Shown here piece by piece: positions 36,496 to 45,205 of a stretch of DNA of 64,000 bases (its first letter is position 1; the number at the start of each line of letters is the position of its first letter). The notes under the pieces were generated by a model. The model worked only from the letters and a program-made list of their open reading frames with translations, was not told the DNA's origin and did not search any database. Made by a program: the position numbers and the translations under genes. Origin of the DNA: Streptomyces silvae (lineage in GTDB: Bacteria; Actinomycetota; Actinomycetes; Streptomycetales; Streptomycetaceae); contig NZ_JAERUC010000027.1 of NCBI RefSeq assembly GCF_016745505.1, positions 1 through 64,000 on the forward strand, written 5' to 3'.

Positions 36496-36509
36496 GTTTC
36501 ACGTGAAAC
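36496..36509. other. parS: parS site
   Basis: Exact GTTTCACGTGAAAC in the 33-bp gap between the convergent winged-helix and beta-lactamase-like genes. Confidence 0.92.
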
Positions 36510-36524
36510 GCCGGCCCTCCCTCA

Positions 36525-37904
36525 TCAAAGGGCGAGTCCTCGCCAGCCGTCCTCGTCCACGCCACCCGGAATGGCCGCACTCCGGTCGTACGGCTCCCGT
36601 GTGAAGACGAACGAGCCCAGGTCGAGATGGTCCACCGTGCCGTCATCGGCGCGTACGACCCGGAGCGTCTCCCCCGCGTAGTAGCCGTTGAGGCCGGTCC
36701 AGGTTCCGTCGGGGCGCGCCTGGAACCGTGCGGCGCGGCCGGCGCCCCGCAGCGGCTGGAGCTCCAGCCCCCCGCCCGCGAGCAGCTTCAGGGCGTGGAC
36801 CTGCGTGCCCCAGTACCAGGGCCCGGTCAGCGCCAGCAGCTCCTCGTCGACCTCGGGCAGCGGGCGCCAGGGCTCCGGGATCCTCGGCTCGGCGTCGGCG
36901 ACGATCTGGAGGAGATCGGCGGCGACCGCACCGACCAGGGGGCCCGAGGTGGCATTGGAGAGCACCACGGCCGCGACATCGTCCTCGACGCTGAACCACA
37001 GCGTGGCCAGGAAGCCGGGGAGCGATCCCGTGTGCCCGAGGAGCGTACGGTTTCCGCGCCGGACAGCCTGAAGGCCGAGGCCGTACGTCCCGGCCCAGTC
37101 ACCCGCTTCGGCCGGAGCAGCGGGAACGCGCATCTCCTCGACCGAGGAAGCGCGGAGCACCCGCTCGTCGCCCTGCGCCAGAAAGGCCGCGAAGCGGAGC
37201 AGGTCGGTGGTCGTCGACCAGAGCTGACCGGCCGGTGCCATCAGTCCGAGGTCCTCGGCCGGCTCGGGCAGCATGACGTCCGCCCACGGATGAACGGCCC
37301 AGCCGCCCGCATGTGGCGCGCTCGCCTGCGGAGTCGTACGGTCCATCCCCAGCGGTTCGAGGATCTCCCGGCGCAGCACCTCGGCCCAGGAGTCGCCGCG
37401 CAGCTTCTCCACGAGCGAACCGAGCAGTGTGTAACCGGGGTTCGAGTAGTGGTGCCGGTGGCCGGACGGATGGATCGCGGGCCGCTCGCCGAGCACATCC
37501 GACAGCTCGGGGCGCGTGGTGCCGGGCGTCCTCTCCCACCAGGGACCAGGGGTCTCGGCCCCCAGGCCGCCGCTGTGGCCCAACAGTTGGAAGACGGTCA
37601 CCTGCCCGGCGTCGGTCCCCGGAAGATGCTTCTCCAGAGGGTCGTCCAGATCCAGCAGGCCCTCGTCACGCAGGCGCATCACCAGCACGGCGGTGAACGT
37701 CTTGGTGAGGGAGCCGATCCTGTACTGCGTATCACCGTCGGGCTCATGGCCGTCCACACAGCTACGGGCACCGCTCCAGGCGATCTGCCCGTCCCGCCGC
37801 ACCGAGGCGACGAGGGAAGGGGTCCGGCCTTCGGACTGCGCGGTGGCGACACGGTGCAGCAGAGCGCGCCGGGTACCGGGGAGCAGGATGTCGGAAGAAG
37901 TCAT
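36525..37904 (-). CDS. Serine hydrolase of the beta-lactamase / class C PBP family
   Basis: 459-aa protein with the active-site SxxK in IGSLTKTFTAVL, the YxN motif in HYSNPGYTLLG and a late HTGSLPGF box, typical of AmpC/esterase-type serine hydrolases. The C-terminal 110 residues form an extra beta-rich domain. No signal peptide is visible from MTSSDILLPGTRRALLHRV, so it is probably cytoplasmic, which argues against a secreted beta-lactamase. It could be an esterase or D-aminopeptidase. The start ATG at 37904 has only a weak ribosome binding site. Confidence 0.88.
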   Translation of the reverse strand: MTSSDILLPGTRRALLHRVATAQSEGRTPSLVASVRRDGQIAWSGARSCVDGHEPDGDTQYRIGSLTKTFTAVLVMRLRDEGLLDLDDPLEKHLPGTDAGQVTVFQLLGHSGGLGAETPGPWWERTPGTTRPELSDVLGERPAIHPSGHRHHYSNPGYTLLGSLVEKLRGDSWAEVLRREILEPLGMDRTTPQASAPHAGGWAVHPWADVMLPEPAEDLGLMAPAGQLWSTTTDLLRFAAFLAQGDERVLRASSVEEMRVPAAPAEAGDWAGTYGLGLQAVRRGNRTLLGHTGSLPGFLATLWFSVEDDVAAVVLSNATSGPLVGAVAADLLQIVADAEPRIPEPWRPLPEVDEELLALTGPWYWGTQVHALKLLAGGGLELQPLRGAGRAARFQARPDGTWTGLNGYYAGETLRVVRADDGTVDHLDLGSFVFTREPYDRSAAIPGGVDEDGWRGLAL

Positions 37905-37975
37905 GCCCCAGCATGACTCCCGTATCGGGGGCCTGACGAACCCATTTGGCCGCACAGGAGGCCTGCCGAAGCTGC

Positions 37976-38575
37976 TCAGTCGCGTTCCGCCTCGTCAGCC
38001 GTATGGGGCAGCAGGGGGAACAGCCGGGTGATGAGAGCCACCGGCCGGGCCCCGTCGGGCCGGGCCAGGGGGCGCTGCTCGCGGTCCTGGTAGGGAGCGA
38101 GCGCCCGTCGCACCACCTCCGCGACCTGGCCCATCTCCTCGGGCGTCAGGTAGGCGACAGCGCTGAACGCTTCGTCATGGCGCCACTCCGGCGGCGCCTC
38201 GTCCCGCTGCCCCAGCCATCGCTGCCAGCTCTCGTCCTCCAGGCCTCGGGCCAGGTCGCCGAACTGCTCCTCCGTAGCCCCAGCGGCGGCCGGTTCACCG
38301 GCAGCCGGGTCACGCCGGCTCAGACGCCAGGGGCGGGCGCGGCCCCCGCTGTGGGGCGCCTCCTCGATGTGTCCATGGCGCGCGAGCTGCCGCAGATGAA
38401 AGGAGCAGAGCCCGGAGCTGTAGCCCAGGCGGGCAGCGGCTTCCGTCGCCGTGAGCGTCCCGACTTCGGCGAGCAGGTCCAGGAGGGCCGTACGGACCTC
38501 GTGCTCGCGCAGCTCTGCACCGGAGCCGCTGCGGTCTGCCCGGCCGTGCGGGGTGGTGAGGTCATCTTCAGTCAC
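37976..38575 (-). CDS. ArsR-like winged-helix transcriptional regulator
   Basis: 199-aa regulator. The winged-helix part is VRTALLDLLAEVGTLTATEAAARLGYSSGLCSFHLRQLARHGHIEE, typical of ArsR/HTH_20 proteins, with an additional 110-residue C-terminal domain of unknown role. The GTG start lies inside the first of two tandem palindromes (ACTTTGCAAAGT), so the transcript is probably leaderless and the gene autoregulated. It is divergent from a peptide deformylase gene. Confidence 0.85.
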   Translation of the reverse strand: MTEDDLTTPHGRADRSGSGAELREHEVRTALLDLLAEVGTLTATEAAARLGYSSGLCSFHLRQLARHGHIEEAPHSGGRARPWRLSRRDPAAGEPAAAGATEEQFGDLARGLEDESWQRWLGQRDEAPPEWRHDEAFSAVAYLTPEEMGQVAEVVRRALAPYQDREQRPLARPDGARPVALITRLFPLLPHTADEAERD

Positions 38576-38602
38576 TTTGCAAAGTCTGCTACTTTGCAAA
38601 GC
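38574..38602. promoter_or_regulatory. Tandem palindromic operators between ArsR and deformylase genes
   Basis: ACTTTGCAAAGT (38574-38585) and ACTTTGCAAAGC (38591-38602) are 12-bp palindromes 17 bp apart. The first covers the regulator's GTG start codon. This AT-rich, doubled symmetry in a GC-rich genome is a strong protein-binding-site signature, most simply for the ArsR-type protein. Confidence 0.75.
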
Positions 38603-38682
38603 TCTGGGCAAGCAGAAGTTCTCGACACGCACCCTTTCTCGGCAAGCAGCACTCCCTGGCATACGCAGAAGAGGAGATGGCC

Positions 38683-39342
38683 ATGTCCGTGCGCCACGAG
38701 CGGTCCCGTCCCGTCGACCGGCGGGTCCATGTGCAGGGCCGGCCCGTCGACTCGTATCCGGATCTGTCGCCCGAAGCCCGGCGGGGGTCGGTGCGCCGGG
38801 TCACGGTCGTGGGAGAGGAAGTCCTGCGCCGCCCGTGCCGGGAGGTCACCGCATTCGACTCCGCCGAGCTGTCCACGCTGATCGACGACATGTTCCTGAC
38901 GATGTACGTGGCCGACGGGGCCGGCCTGGCCGCCAATCAGGTCGGCGTCGGCCTGAGGCTGTTCGTGTACGACTGTCCGGACGACGACGGGGTCCGGCAC
39001 GTGGGCCACATCATCAATCCGGTGCTGGACCTGCCCGACCCGGGCAGCCGCCGGCTCGTCGACGACGCCGAGGGCTGCCTGTCCGTGCCCGGCGCCATGA
39101 TGGCGGTCCCCCGTACCGATCGCGCCGTCGTCCGCGGGTTCGACAAGGACGGCCGGCCGCTCGTCGTCGAGGGACAGGGCTACTTCGCCCGGTGCCTCCA
39201 GCACGAAACCGATCACCTCGCGGGGCACACGTACCTGGACCGTCTCTCCGGGCGGGACCGCAAGGAAGCGCTGCGGCAGATGGAAGCCCGTCGTGAAGAC
39301 GTCTTCGCCCGACGCGCGGACAAGGCCGCGGACCTGGGCTGA
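38683..39342 (+). CDS. def: Peptide deformylase
   Basis: 219-aa metalloenzyme that removes the N-formyl group from nascent proteins. All three motifs are present: GAGLAANQVGVG, EGCLSVPG (metal-ligand Cys) and HETDHLAGHTYLDRL (two His ligands and catalytic Glu; the usual residue after HE is F, L or I, here T). A 30-residue N-terminal extension precedes the domain. ATG 38683 is preferred over 38677 because the GAGGAG ribosome binding site is then 6-7 bases away. It is divergent from an ArsR regulator, so it is probably a regulated second deformylase. Confidence 0.94.
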   Translation: MSVRHERSRPVDRRVHVQGRPVDSYPDLSPEARRGSVRRVTVVGEEVLRRPCREVTAFDSAELSTLIDDMFLTMYVADGAGLAANQVGVGLRLFVYDCPDDDGVRHVGHIINPVLDLPDPGSRRLVDDAEGCLSVPGAMMAVPRTDRAVVRGFDKDGRPLVVEGQGYFARCLQHETDHLAGHTYLDRLSGRDRKEALRQMEARREDVFARRADKAADLG

Positions 39343-39408
39343 CCCCCGGGTCCGCCCGGCCGCACGAGGCAGGTGGGCGGCACGGCCCTCCCTGATCCCC
39401 GCGCCGGC

Positions 39409-40029
39409 TCAGCCGCCCGCCCCGCTCCGGCCGTTCCGAGGACCGTTCGGGGCCTGGCCTGCGGCCTTCCAGGCCGCCTCGATCATCTCGAAGATCTCGT
39501 CCACCGCGGCCTGCGGGTCGCCCGCCTCGCGTGCCAGTGCGTACGCGTCGATCACGAACCTCGCGATCGTGCGGCAGGCCGTCGCGCTCCGGGACAGGCC
39601 GGGGGCGGCGATGAGAGCCTCGGCCAACGACTGCGCGTGGCGCAGCCGCATCGACTCCTCGTACTCCCGCAGAGCGGGGGACGCGACGATCATCCCCCAG
39701 ATCGGGGCGGCGTCGTCGGCCACACAATGGCGCACCAGGGCGTGGATCTCGCGGCGCAGGGCGGGGATGAGCGGCTCGTCCGGTGCCCGGTCGGTGACCG
39801 CACGGGTGAGGCGCTGCTCGAAGTCGTCGTCGCGCTCGAAGACCAGGGCCTCTTTCGAGGCGAAGTGGGAGAAGAGCGTGGTGACGGCCACGTCGGCCTC
39901 GGCGGCCACGTCCCGGATGCCCACCGCGTCGTACCCGTGTTCCAGGAAGAGCCGCAGCGCGGTGTCAGCGATCTTCTGGCGGGTCGCAGCCTTCTTGCGC
40001 TCACGGCGCCCGGTCGTCGGCACGGTCAT
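39409..40029 (-). CDS. TetR-family transcriptional regulator
   Basis: 206-aa repressor. The N-terminal HTH is ATRQKIADTALRLFLEHGYDAVGIRDVAAEADVAVTTLFSHFASKEAL, followed by a helical ligand domain. It is divergent from the quinone-reductase gene with an AT-rich palindromic spacer, so it probably controls both. Confidence 0.94.
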   Translation of the reverse strand: MTVPTTGRRERKKAATRQKIADTALRLFLEHGYDAVGIRDVAAEADVAVTTLFSHFASKEALVFERDDDFEQRLTRAVTDRAPDEPLIPALRREIHALVRHCVADDAAPIWGMIVASPALREYEESMRLRHAQSLAEALIAAPGLSRSATACRTIARFVIDAYALAREAGDPQAAVDEIFEMIEAAWKAAGQAPNGPRNGRSGAGG

Positions 40030-40068
40030 GCACTGAGACTATCAAATACAAAAACACAACCGTTTCAA

Positions 40069-40087
40069 AACACTAACCGCTAGTGTT
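40069..40087. promoter_or_regulatory. Inverted repeat between TetR and oxidoreductase genes
   Basis: AACACTA-ACCGC-TAGTGTT is a 7-bp perfect inverted repeat with a 5-bp spacer, 12 bp before the oxidoreductase ATG, in an AT-rich island. It suits a TetR-type operator. Confidence 0.6.
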
Positions 40088-40098
40088 AACGTCGCCGC

Positions 40099-40992
40099 AT
40101 GAGAAAAGTGAGCTTCGCCGAGTTCGGCGGTCCGGACGTCCTGCGCCTCGTCGACGCCGAGGAGCCCCACGCGGGCCGCGGCCGGATACGCATCACGGTG
40201 CGGGCAGCGGGCGTGAACCCTGTCGACTGGAGGATCCGCGAAGGCCAGATCCTCGGCGCCCATCCGACCGTCCTTCCTTCCGGCGTCGGGCAGGACGCGG
40301 CCGGGGTGGTGGACGAGGTCGGCGAAGACGTCGAAGGCGTCGCGACCGGCGACCGTGTCTTCGGCGAAGGGGCGGCCACGTACGCCGAGTTCGCCGTGCT
40401 GTCGGCCTGGGCCCGCATGCCCGAGGGGCTGACGTTCGAAGAGGCGGCCGGGTACCCCTCGGTGGTGGAGACGGCGCTGCGCGTCATCCGCGAGGTCGGG
40501 GTGCGGCCCGGGCAGACGCTCCTGGTCAGCGGCGCGTCCGGCGGGGTCGGATCAGCGGTGCTGCAGATCGCCCGCCACCAGGGCATCGCGGTGATCGGTA
40601 CCGCCGGAGCCGCGAACCAGGACTACCTGCGCGGCCTGGGCGCCACCGCCACGACCTACGGCGAGGGCTGGACGGAGCGGGTGCGGCAGCTCGGCCGTGT
40701 CGATGCGGCCCTCGACCTGGCCGGCTCCGGCGTGATCCGCGAACTCGTCGAACTGACCGGGGACCCCCGGAAGGTGCTCTCCATCGCCGATCTCGGCGCG
40801 CCGGAGTTCGGCGTCCGGTTCTCCGGCGTGGCCGGGAGCATGCCGGACGCGCTCGCCGAAGCCGCCGGCCTCATCGCGCGGGGCGAGCTCCACATCCCGG
40901 TGGAGAAGTCGTACACGCTCGCCGAGGCCGCGGCGGCCCACATCGACAGCCACGCAGGCCACACGCGGGGACGCCGGGTCCTGGTGATCTGA
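40099..40992 (+). CDS. NADP-dependent quinone oxidoreductase (zeta-crystallin-like MDR)
   Basis: 297-aa zinc-free medium-chain reductase. It opens MRKVSFAEFGGPDVLRLVDAEEP, with a GroES-like domain containing GVNPVDWRIREG and a Rossmann nucleotide-binding motif SGASGGVGSAVLQIA near residue 145. No cysteine ligands for zinc are seen. It likely reduces quinones or enones, and regulation by the divergent TetR suggests a response to an electrophile (inferred). Confidence 0.92.
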   Translation: MRKVSFAEFGGPDVLRLVDAEEPHAGRGRIRITVRAAGVNPVDWRIREGQILGAHPTVLPSGVGQDAAGVVDEVGEDVEGVATGDRVFGEGAATYAEFAVLSAWARMPEGLTFEEAAGYPSVVETALRVIREVGVRPGQTLLVSGASGGVGSAVLQIARHQGIAVIGTAGAANQDYLRGLGATATTYGEGWTERVRQLGRVDAALDLAGSGVIRELVELTGDPRKVLSIADLGAPEFGVRFSGVAGSMPDALAEAAGLIARGELHIPVEKSYTLAEAAAAHIDSHAGHTRGRRVLVI

Positions 40993-41075
40993 CCCGCTCC
41001 CGGCACGGCCGCACGGCCCGGCGAGCCGAAGTTTCCTGCGGCTCTCCCCCGCAGTTGGCCCCGCAGCTCAGAACG

Positions 41076-42551
41076 TCAGGTCTGAGCCATGTCCACGAAG
41101 CGGGAGTAGTGGCCCTGGAACGCCACGGTGATCGTCGCCGTCGGACCGTTACGGTGCTTCGCCACGATCAGGTCCGCCTCGCCCGCGCGCGGTGACTCCT
41201 TCTCGTACGCGTCCTCACGGTGCAGCAGGATCACCATGTCGGCGTCCTGCTCGATGGAGCCGGACTCACGCAGGTCGGAGACCATCGGCTTCTTGTCCGT
41301 GCGCTGTTCGGGTCCACGGTTCAGCTGGGACAGCGCGATGACCGGGAGCTCCAGCTCCTTCGCGAGCAGCTTGAGGTTTCGGGACATGTCCGAGACCTCC
41401 TGCTGGCGGCTCTCGGCCCGTTTGGCACCACCGGACTGCATCAGCTGCAGATAGTCGATGACCACGAGCTTCAGGTCGTTGCGCTGCTTGAGGCGCCGGC
41501 ACTTCGCCCGGATCTCCATCATCGAGAGGTTCGGCGAATCGTCGATGTAGAGCGGCGCGGCCGACACGTCGGGCATCCGGCGGGCGAGCCGCGTCCAGTC
41601 CTCGTCGGTCATGGTGCCGGAGCGCATGTGGTGGAGGGCCACCCGGGCCTCGGCGGACAGCAGACGCATCGCGATCTCGTTGCGCCCCATCTCCAGGGAG
41701 AAGATCACGCTCGGCAGATTGCTCTTGATCGAGCAGGCCCGGGCGAAGTCCAGGGCGAGGGTGGACTTACCCATGGCGGGGCGGGCCGCGATGACGATCA
41801 TCTGGCCGGGGTGCAGCCCGTTGGTCAGCGCGTCGAGGTCGGTGAACCCGGTCGGCACACCGGTCATCTCGCCGCTGCGGGACCCGATGGCCTCGATCTC
41901 GTCGAGAGCGCCCTCCATGATGTCGCCCAGCGGCAGGTAGTCCTCGCTGGTGCGCTGCTCCGTGACGGCGTAGATCTCGGCCTGCGCCGAGTTGACGATC
42001 TCGTCGACGTCGCCGTCGGCCGCGTATCCCATCTGCGTGATCTTCGTGCCGGCCTCGACGAGGCGCCGGAGCACGGCCCGCTCGTGGACGATCTCCGCGT
42101 AGTACGAGGCGTTGGCCGCGGTCGGCACGGACTGCACCAGCGTGTGCAGATACGGGGCTCCGCCGACCTTGGTGATCTCGCCGCGCTTGACCAGCTCGGC
42201 CGCCACCGTGATCGGGTCGGCCGGCTCCCCCTTGGCGTAGAGGTCGAGGATCGCCGTATAGACGGTCTCGTGGGCCGGGCGGTAGAAGTCGTGGCCCTTG
42301 ATGATCTCCACGACGTCCGCGATGGCGTCCTTGGAGAGCAGCATGCCGCCGAGGACGGACTGCTCGGCGTCGAGGTCCTGCGGAGGCACCCGCTCGAAGC
42401 CGGACGAGCCGCCGTCCCAGCCGCTCTCCCTGCCCCTCTCGTGCTGTTCCTCGCGCCCCTTGCCCTCTCCGCGACGCTGACGGGAAACGGGCAGACGGTC
42501 ACTGGGACCGACATCGGCCCAGGGATCGTCCAAAGGCTCGGGAATGCTCAC
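41076..42551 (-). CDS. dnaB: Replicative DNA helicase DnaB
   Basis: 491-aa hexameric helicase that unwinds DNA ahead of the replisome. The N-terminal domain begins PPQDLDAEQSVLGGMLLSKDAI after a 55-residue charged extension. The RecA-like core has Walker A ARPAMGKSTLALD, Walker B LVVIDYLQLM and DnaB motif 4 LSQLNRGPEQRTDKKPMVSDLRESGSIEQDAD. No intein interrupts it. The GTG start is preceded by GGAGGAGGT, an excellent ribosome binding site. Upstream the 458-bp spacer carries DnaA boxes. Confidence 0.98.
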   Translation of the reverse strand: MSIPEPLDDPWADVGPSDRLPVSRQRRGEGKGREEQHERGRESGWDGGSSGFERVPPQDLDAEQSVLGGMLLSKDAIADVVEIIKGHDFYRPAHETVYTAILDLYAKGEPADPITVAAELVKRGEITKVGGAPYLHTLVQSVPTAANASYYAEIVHERAVLRRLVEAGTKITQMGYAADGDVDEIVNSAQAEIYAVTEQRTSEDYLPLGDIMEGALDEIEAIGSRSGEMTGVPTGFTDLDALTNGLHPGQMIVIAARPAMGKSTLALDFARACSIKSNLPSVIFSLEMGRNEIAMRLLSAEARVALHHMRSGTMTDEDWTRLARRMPDVSAAPLYIDDSPNLSMMEIRAKCRRLKQRNDLKLVVIDYLQLMQSGGAKRAESRQQEVSDMSRNLKLLAKELELPVIALSQLNRGPEQRTDKKPMVSDLRESGSIEQDADMVILLHREDAYEKESPRAGEADLIVAKHRNGPTATITVAFQGHYSRFVDMAQT

Positions 42552-42732
42552 CGGGCCACCTCCTCCCGTCCGCTTCGCGGACCTAGCCGTGCCACTCTTT
42601 CTTACGGCACGGCACCGACAAACAAGACGCCCGACTCCGTTTCCGGCGCGTCAAGTTCTGCGGACTTCCATGCCGGAACGGAGTGCGGGCGCCGCACCAC
42701 GGTAGGCCGGTCCGCACCGTCAGCCAATCTGG

Positions 42733-42821
42733 TTATCCACAGGGCATGTGGACGACGGACCAGATGCTGTGGAGAACCCGTCCGATCCTGTGCACGGACC
42801 GGGGGACAGCACTGTGGACAA
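42733..42821. promoter_or_regulatory. DnaA-box cluster upstream of dnaB
   Basis: In the gene-free spacer 42552-43009 lie TTATCCACA (42733-42741), an inverted TCGTCCACA (42747-42755), an inverted TTCTCCACA (42768-42776) and a perfect inverted TTGTCCACA (42813-42821). The two perfect boxes are on opposite strands. They could regulate dnaB transcription or titrate DnaA. The rest of the spacer shows no further gene. Confidence 0.7.
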
Positions 42822-43009
42822 ACTCATACGCCCCCTACGAAGAGGCCTCTGACCTGCCACTTCTCAATCCACCGGCTGTGGGGGAGAAAAACTTTTGCCC
42901 TCAGCCCAAGATCACCGGAAACGGTCTTCCGGTGGAGCGGGAAACCCGCGCCAGGTAAGGACCCTAGGCGCATTGCATCTCTTACCTGTGGAAGATTAGA
43001 TTGACCCCC

Positions 43010-44347
43010 ATGACCCAGGCGCACACAGCACAGCCGCCCTCCCGCCGCCGGCACGACCGCGAGATCATCGCGCTCGCCGTCCCGGCCTTCGGCGCGCTCG
43101 TTGCCGAGCCCCTCTTCGTCATGGTCGACAGTGCCATCGTCGGCCATCTCGGCACTCCGCAACTGGCCGGCCTGGCGGTCGCCGCCGCCTTGCTGACGAC
43201 CGCGGTGAGCGTCTTCGTCTTCCTCGCCTACGCCACCACGGCCGCGGTCGCCCGACAGGTCGGCGCGGGGGACCTGGCCGCCGCCATCCGCCAGGGAATG
43301 GACGGCATCTGGCTCGCCCTCCTGATCGGTGCCGCCGTCGTCGCTGCCACGCTCCCCTTGGCGCCGTGGCTGGTGGACGTCTTCGGGGCCTCCGACACCG
43401 CGGCGCCGTACGCCACCACGTATCTGCGGATCTCCAGCCTCGGCATCCCCGCCATGCTCGTGGTGCTCGCGGCAACGGGCGTCCTGCGCGGACTGCAGGA
43501 CACCCGGACTCCGCTCTACGTCGCCATCGGCGGATTCGCTGCCAACGGCGCACTCAACGCCGGACTGGTCTACGGCGCCGGGCTCGGCATCGCCGGATCC
43601 GCCTGGGGAACCGTCATCGCCCAGGTGGGGATGGCTCTCGTCTACCTGATCGTCGTGGTCCGCGGGGCCCGCCGGCACGGGGCCTCCCTACGGCCTGACG
43701 CCGCCGGTATCCGGGCCAGCGCGCAGGCGGGCGTACCTCTGCTGATCCGGACGCTTTCACTGAGGGCGGTCCTGATGATCGCGACCGCCGTGGCCGCCAG
43801 GCTCGGCGACACGGATGTCGCCGCGCACCAGATCATCCTGTCCCTCTGGAGTCTTACGGCCTTCGCACTCGACGCCATCGCCATCGCCGGTCAGGCGATC
43901 ATCGGCCGCTACCTGGGGGCGAACGACGCCAAGGGGGCCCGCGAGGCATGCCGTCGGATGGTCCAGTGGGGGATCGCGTCGGGAGTCGTTCTCGGAGCGG
44001 TCATCCTGCTCGCCAGGCCCCTGTTCGTCCCGCTGTTCACGAGCGACGCATCCGTCAAGGACACCCTGCTGCCGGCGCTTCTGGTCGTCGCGCTCTCCCA
44101 GCCGATCTCAGGAGTGGTCTTCGTCCTCGACGGCGTACTCATGGGAGCAGGGGACGGTCGCTATCTCGCCTGGGCGATGGTCGTGACCCTCGCCGTGTTC
44201 GCCCCGGTCGCGCTCCTCGTCCCCAGCTTCGGCGGAGGGCTCACTGCGCTCTGGGGAGCGATGACGCTGATGATGACCGTCAGGCTGGTGACGCTGTGGC
44301 TGCGCGCACGGTCCGGCCGATGGGTCGTGACCGGAGCGACGCGCTGA
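43010..44347 (+). CDS. MATE-family efflux transporter (DinF-like)
   Basis: 445-aa, 12-TM antiporter. It opens RRRHDREIIALAVPAFGALVAEPLFVMVDSAIVGHLGTPQLAGLAVAA, characteristic of the DinF branch of MATE exporters, and the second half repeats the pattern at TAVAARLGDTDVAAHQIILSLWS. ATG 43010 follows TTAGAT (42996-43001) by 8 bp with no Shine-Dalgarno, so it is probably leaderless. It is divergent from dnaB and convergent with rplI. Confidence 0.93.
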   Translation: MTQAHTAQPPSRRRHDREIIALAVPAFGALVAEPLFVMVDSAIVGHLGTPQLAGLAVAAALLTTAVSVFVFLAYATTAAVARQVGAGDLAAAIRQGMDGIWLALLIGAAVVAATLPLAPWLVDVFGASDTAAPYATTYLRISSLGIPAMLVVLAATGVLRGLQDTRTPLYVAIGGFAANGALNAGLVYGAGLGIAGSAWGTVIAQVGMALVYLIVVVRGARRHGASLRPDAAGIRASAQAGVPLLIRTLSLRAVLMIATAVAARLGDTDVAAHQIILSLWSLTAFALDAIAIAGQAIIGRYLGANDAKGAREACRRMVQWGIASGVVLGAVILLARPLFVPLFTSDASVKDTLLPALLVVALSQPISGVVFVLDGVLMGAGDGRYLAWAMVVTLAVFAPVALLVPSFGGGLTALWGAMTLMMTVRLVTLWLRARSGRWVVTGATR

Positions 44348-44389
44348 GGCACGCGCAAGCCCACCCGTCCGAGGACCGGTCGCTGCTCG

Positions 44390-44403
44390 GTTTCACGTGA
44401 AAC
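44390..44403. other. parS: parS site
   Basis: Exact GTTTCACGTGAAAC between the convergent MATE and rplI genes, just before the shared terminator. Confidence 0.92.
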
Positions 44404-44406
44404 GAC

Positions 44407-44437
44407 GAAGGGCCGCACCCAGGGGGTGCGGCCCTTC
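44407..44437. terminator. Bidirectional terminator between MATE gene and rplI
   Basis: GAAGGGCCGCACCC and GGGTGCGGCCCTTC form a perfect 14-bp stem with a 3-nt loop, placed between two convergent genes. Confidence 0.88.
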
Positions 44438-44461
44438 ACCTAGCTCTGCTGAGCTGCGCCC

Positions 44462-44908
44462 TTAGGCAGCAACGACCTCGATACCGAGCTTCGCGGCAAC
44501 CTCGGGGTGCAGACGGACGGACACCTGGTGTCCGCCGAGCGTCTTGATCGGCGAGCCGAGCTCGACGCGACGCTTGTCGACGTCCGGACCACCGGCAGAC
44601 TTGATCGCCGAGGCGATGTCAGCCGGGGTGACGGAACCGAAAAGGCGGCCGGCGTCGCCGGAGCGAACAGCCAGACGGACCTTGACGGCCTCGAGCTTGG
44701 CCTTGATCTCGTTGGCCTGCTCGATCGTCGCGATCTCGTGGATCTTGCGGGCGCGGCGGATCTGCGCCACGTCCTTCTCGCCGCCCTTGGTCCAGCGAAT
44801 GGCGAAGCCACGCGGAACCAGGTAGTTACGGGCGTACCCGTCCTTGACGTCCACGACGTCGCCGGCGGCACCGAGGCCAGTGACCTCGTGGGTGAGGATG
44901 ATCTTCAT
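44462..44908 (-). CDS. rplI: 50S ribosomal protein L9
   Basis: 148-aa ribosomal protein starting [37 protein letters not shown], the canonical N-terminal domain. A long connecting helix follows, then a C-terminal domain ending [15 protein letters not shown]. It is the last gene of the rpsF-ssb-rpsR-rplI cluster, 18 bp after rpsR, and ends at the bidirectional terminator. Confidence 0.98.
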   Translation of the reverse strand: MKIILTHEVTGLGAAGDVVDVKDGYARNYLVPRGFAIRWTKGGEKDVAQIRRARKIHEIATIEQANEIKAKLEAVKVRLAVRSGDAGRLFGSVTPADIASAIKSAGGPDVDKRRVELGSPIKTLGGHQVSVRLHPEVAAKLGIEVVAA

Positions 44909-44926
44909 GATTCGGTCACCCTTCCC

Positions 44927-45163
44927 TTATCGCGCGGTGGACGTGTAGGGCAGCAGCGCCATCTCACGGCTGTTCTTGACTGCCGTGGCGACGTCACGCT
45001 GGTGCTGCGTGCAGTTGCCGGTGACGCGGCGGGCACGGATCTTGCCACGGTCGGAAATGAACTTCCGCAGCATGTTCGTGTCCTTGTAGTCCACGTACTG
45101 GGTCTTGTCCTTGCAGAACGCGCAGACCTTCTTCTTAGGCTTGCGCACAGGCGGCTTCGCCAT
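44927..45163 (-). CDS. rpsR: 30S ribosomal protein S18 (zinc-ligand form)
   Basis: 78-aa protein [20 protein letters not shown]. The CxxC pair near the N-terminus with the later Cys/His in [10 protein letters not shown] marks the zinc-binding (C+) form of S18. Streptomyces often also has a zinc-free paralogue induced by zinc starvation elsewhere in the genome. It partners S6 (rpsF) in the 30S platform. It is in the same cluster as ssb and rplI. Confidence 0.97.
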   Translation of the reverse strand: MAKPPVRKPKKKVCAFCKDKTQYVDYKDTNMLRKFISDRGKIRARRVTGNCTQHQRDVATAVKNSREMALLPYTSTAR

Positions 45164-45205
45164 GGTGTTTCTCCTGTGTGATCAAGAAGTGGGGTACGAG
45201 CAGCC

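Noticed and set aside
41076..42551. Intein in DnaB
   Set aside because: Walker A, Walker B and the downstream motifs are continuous and the length (491 aa) is normal, so no intein is inserted.
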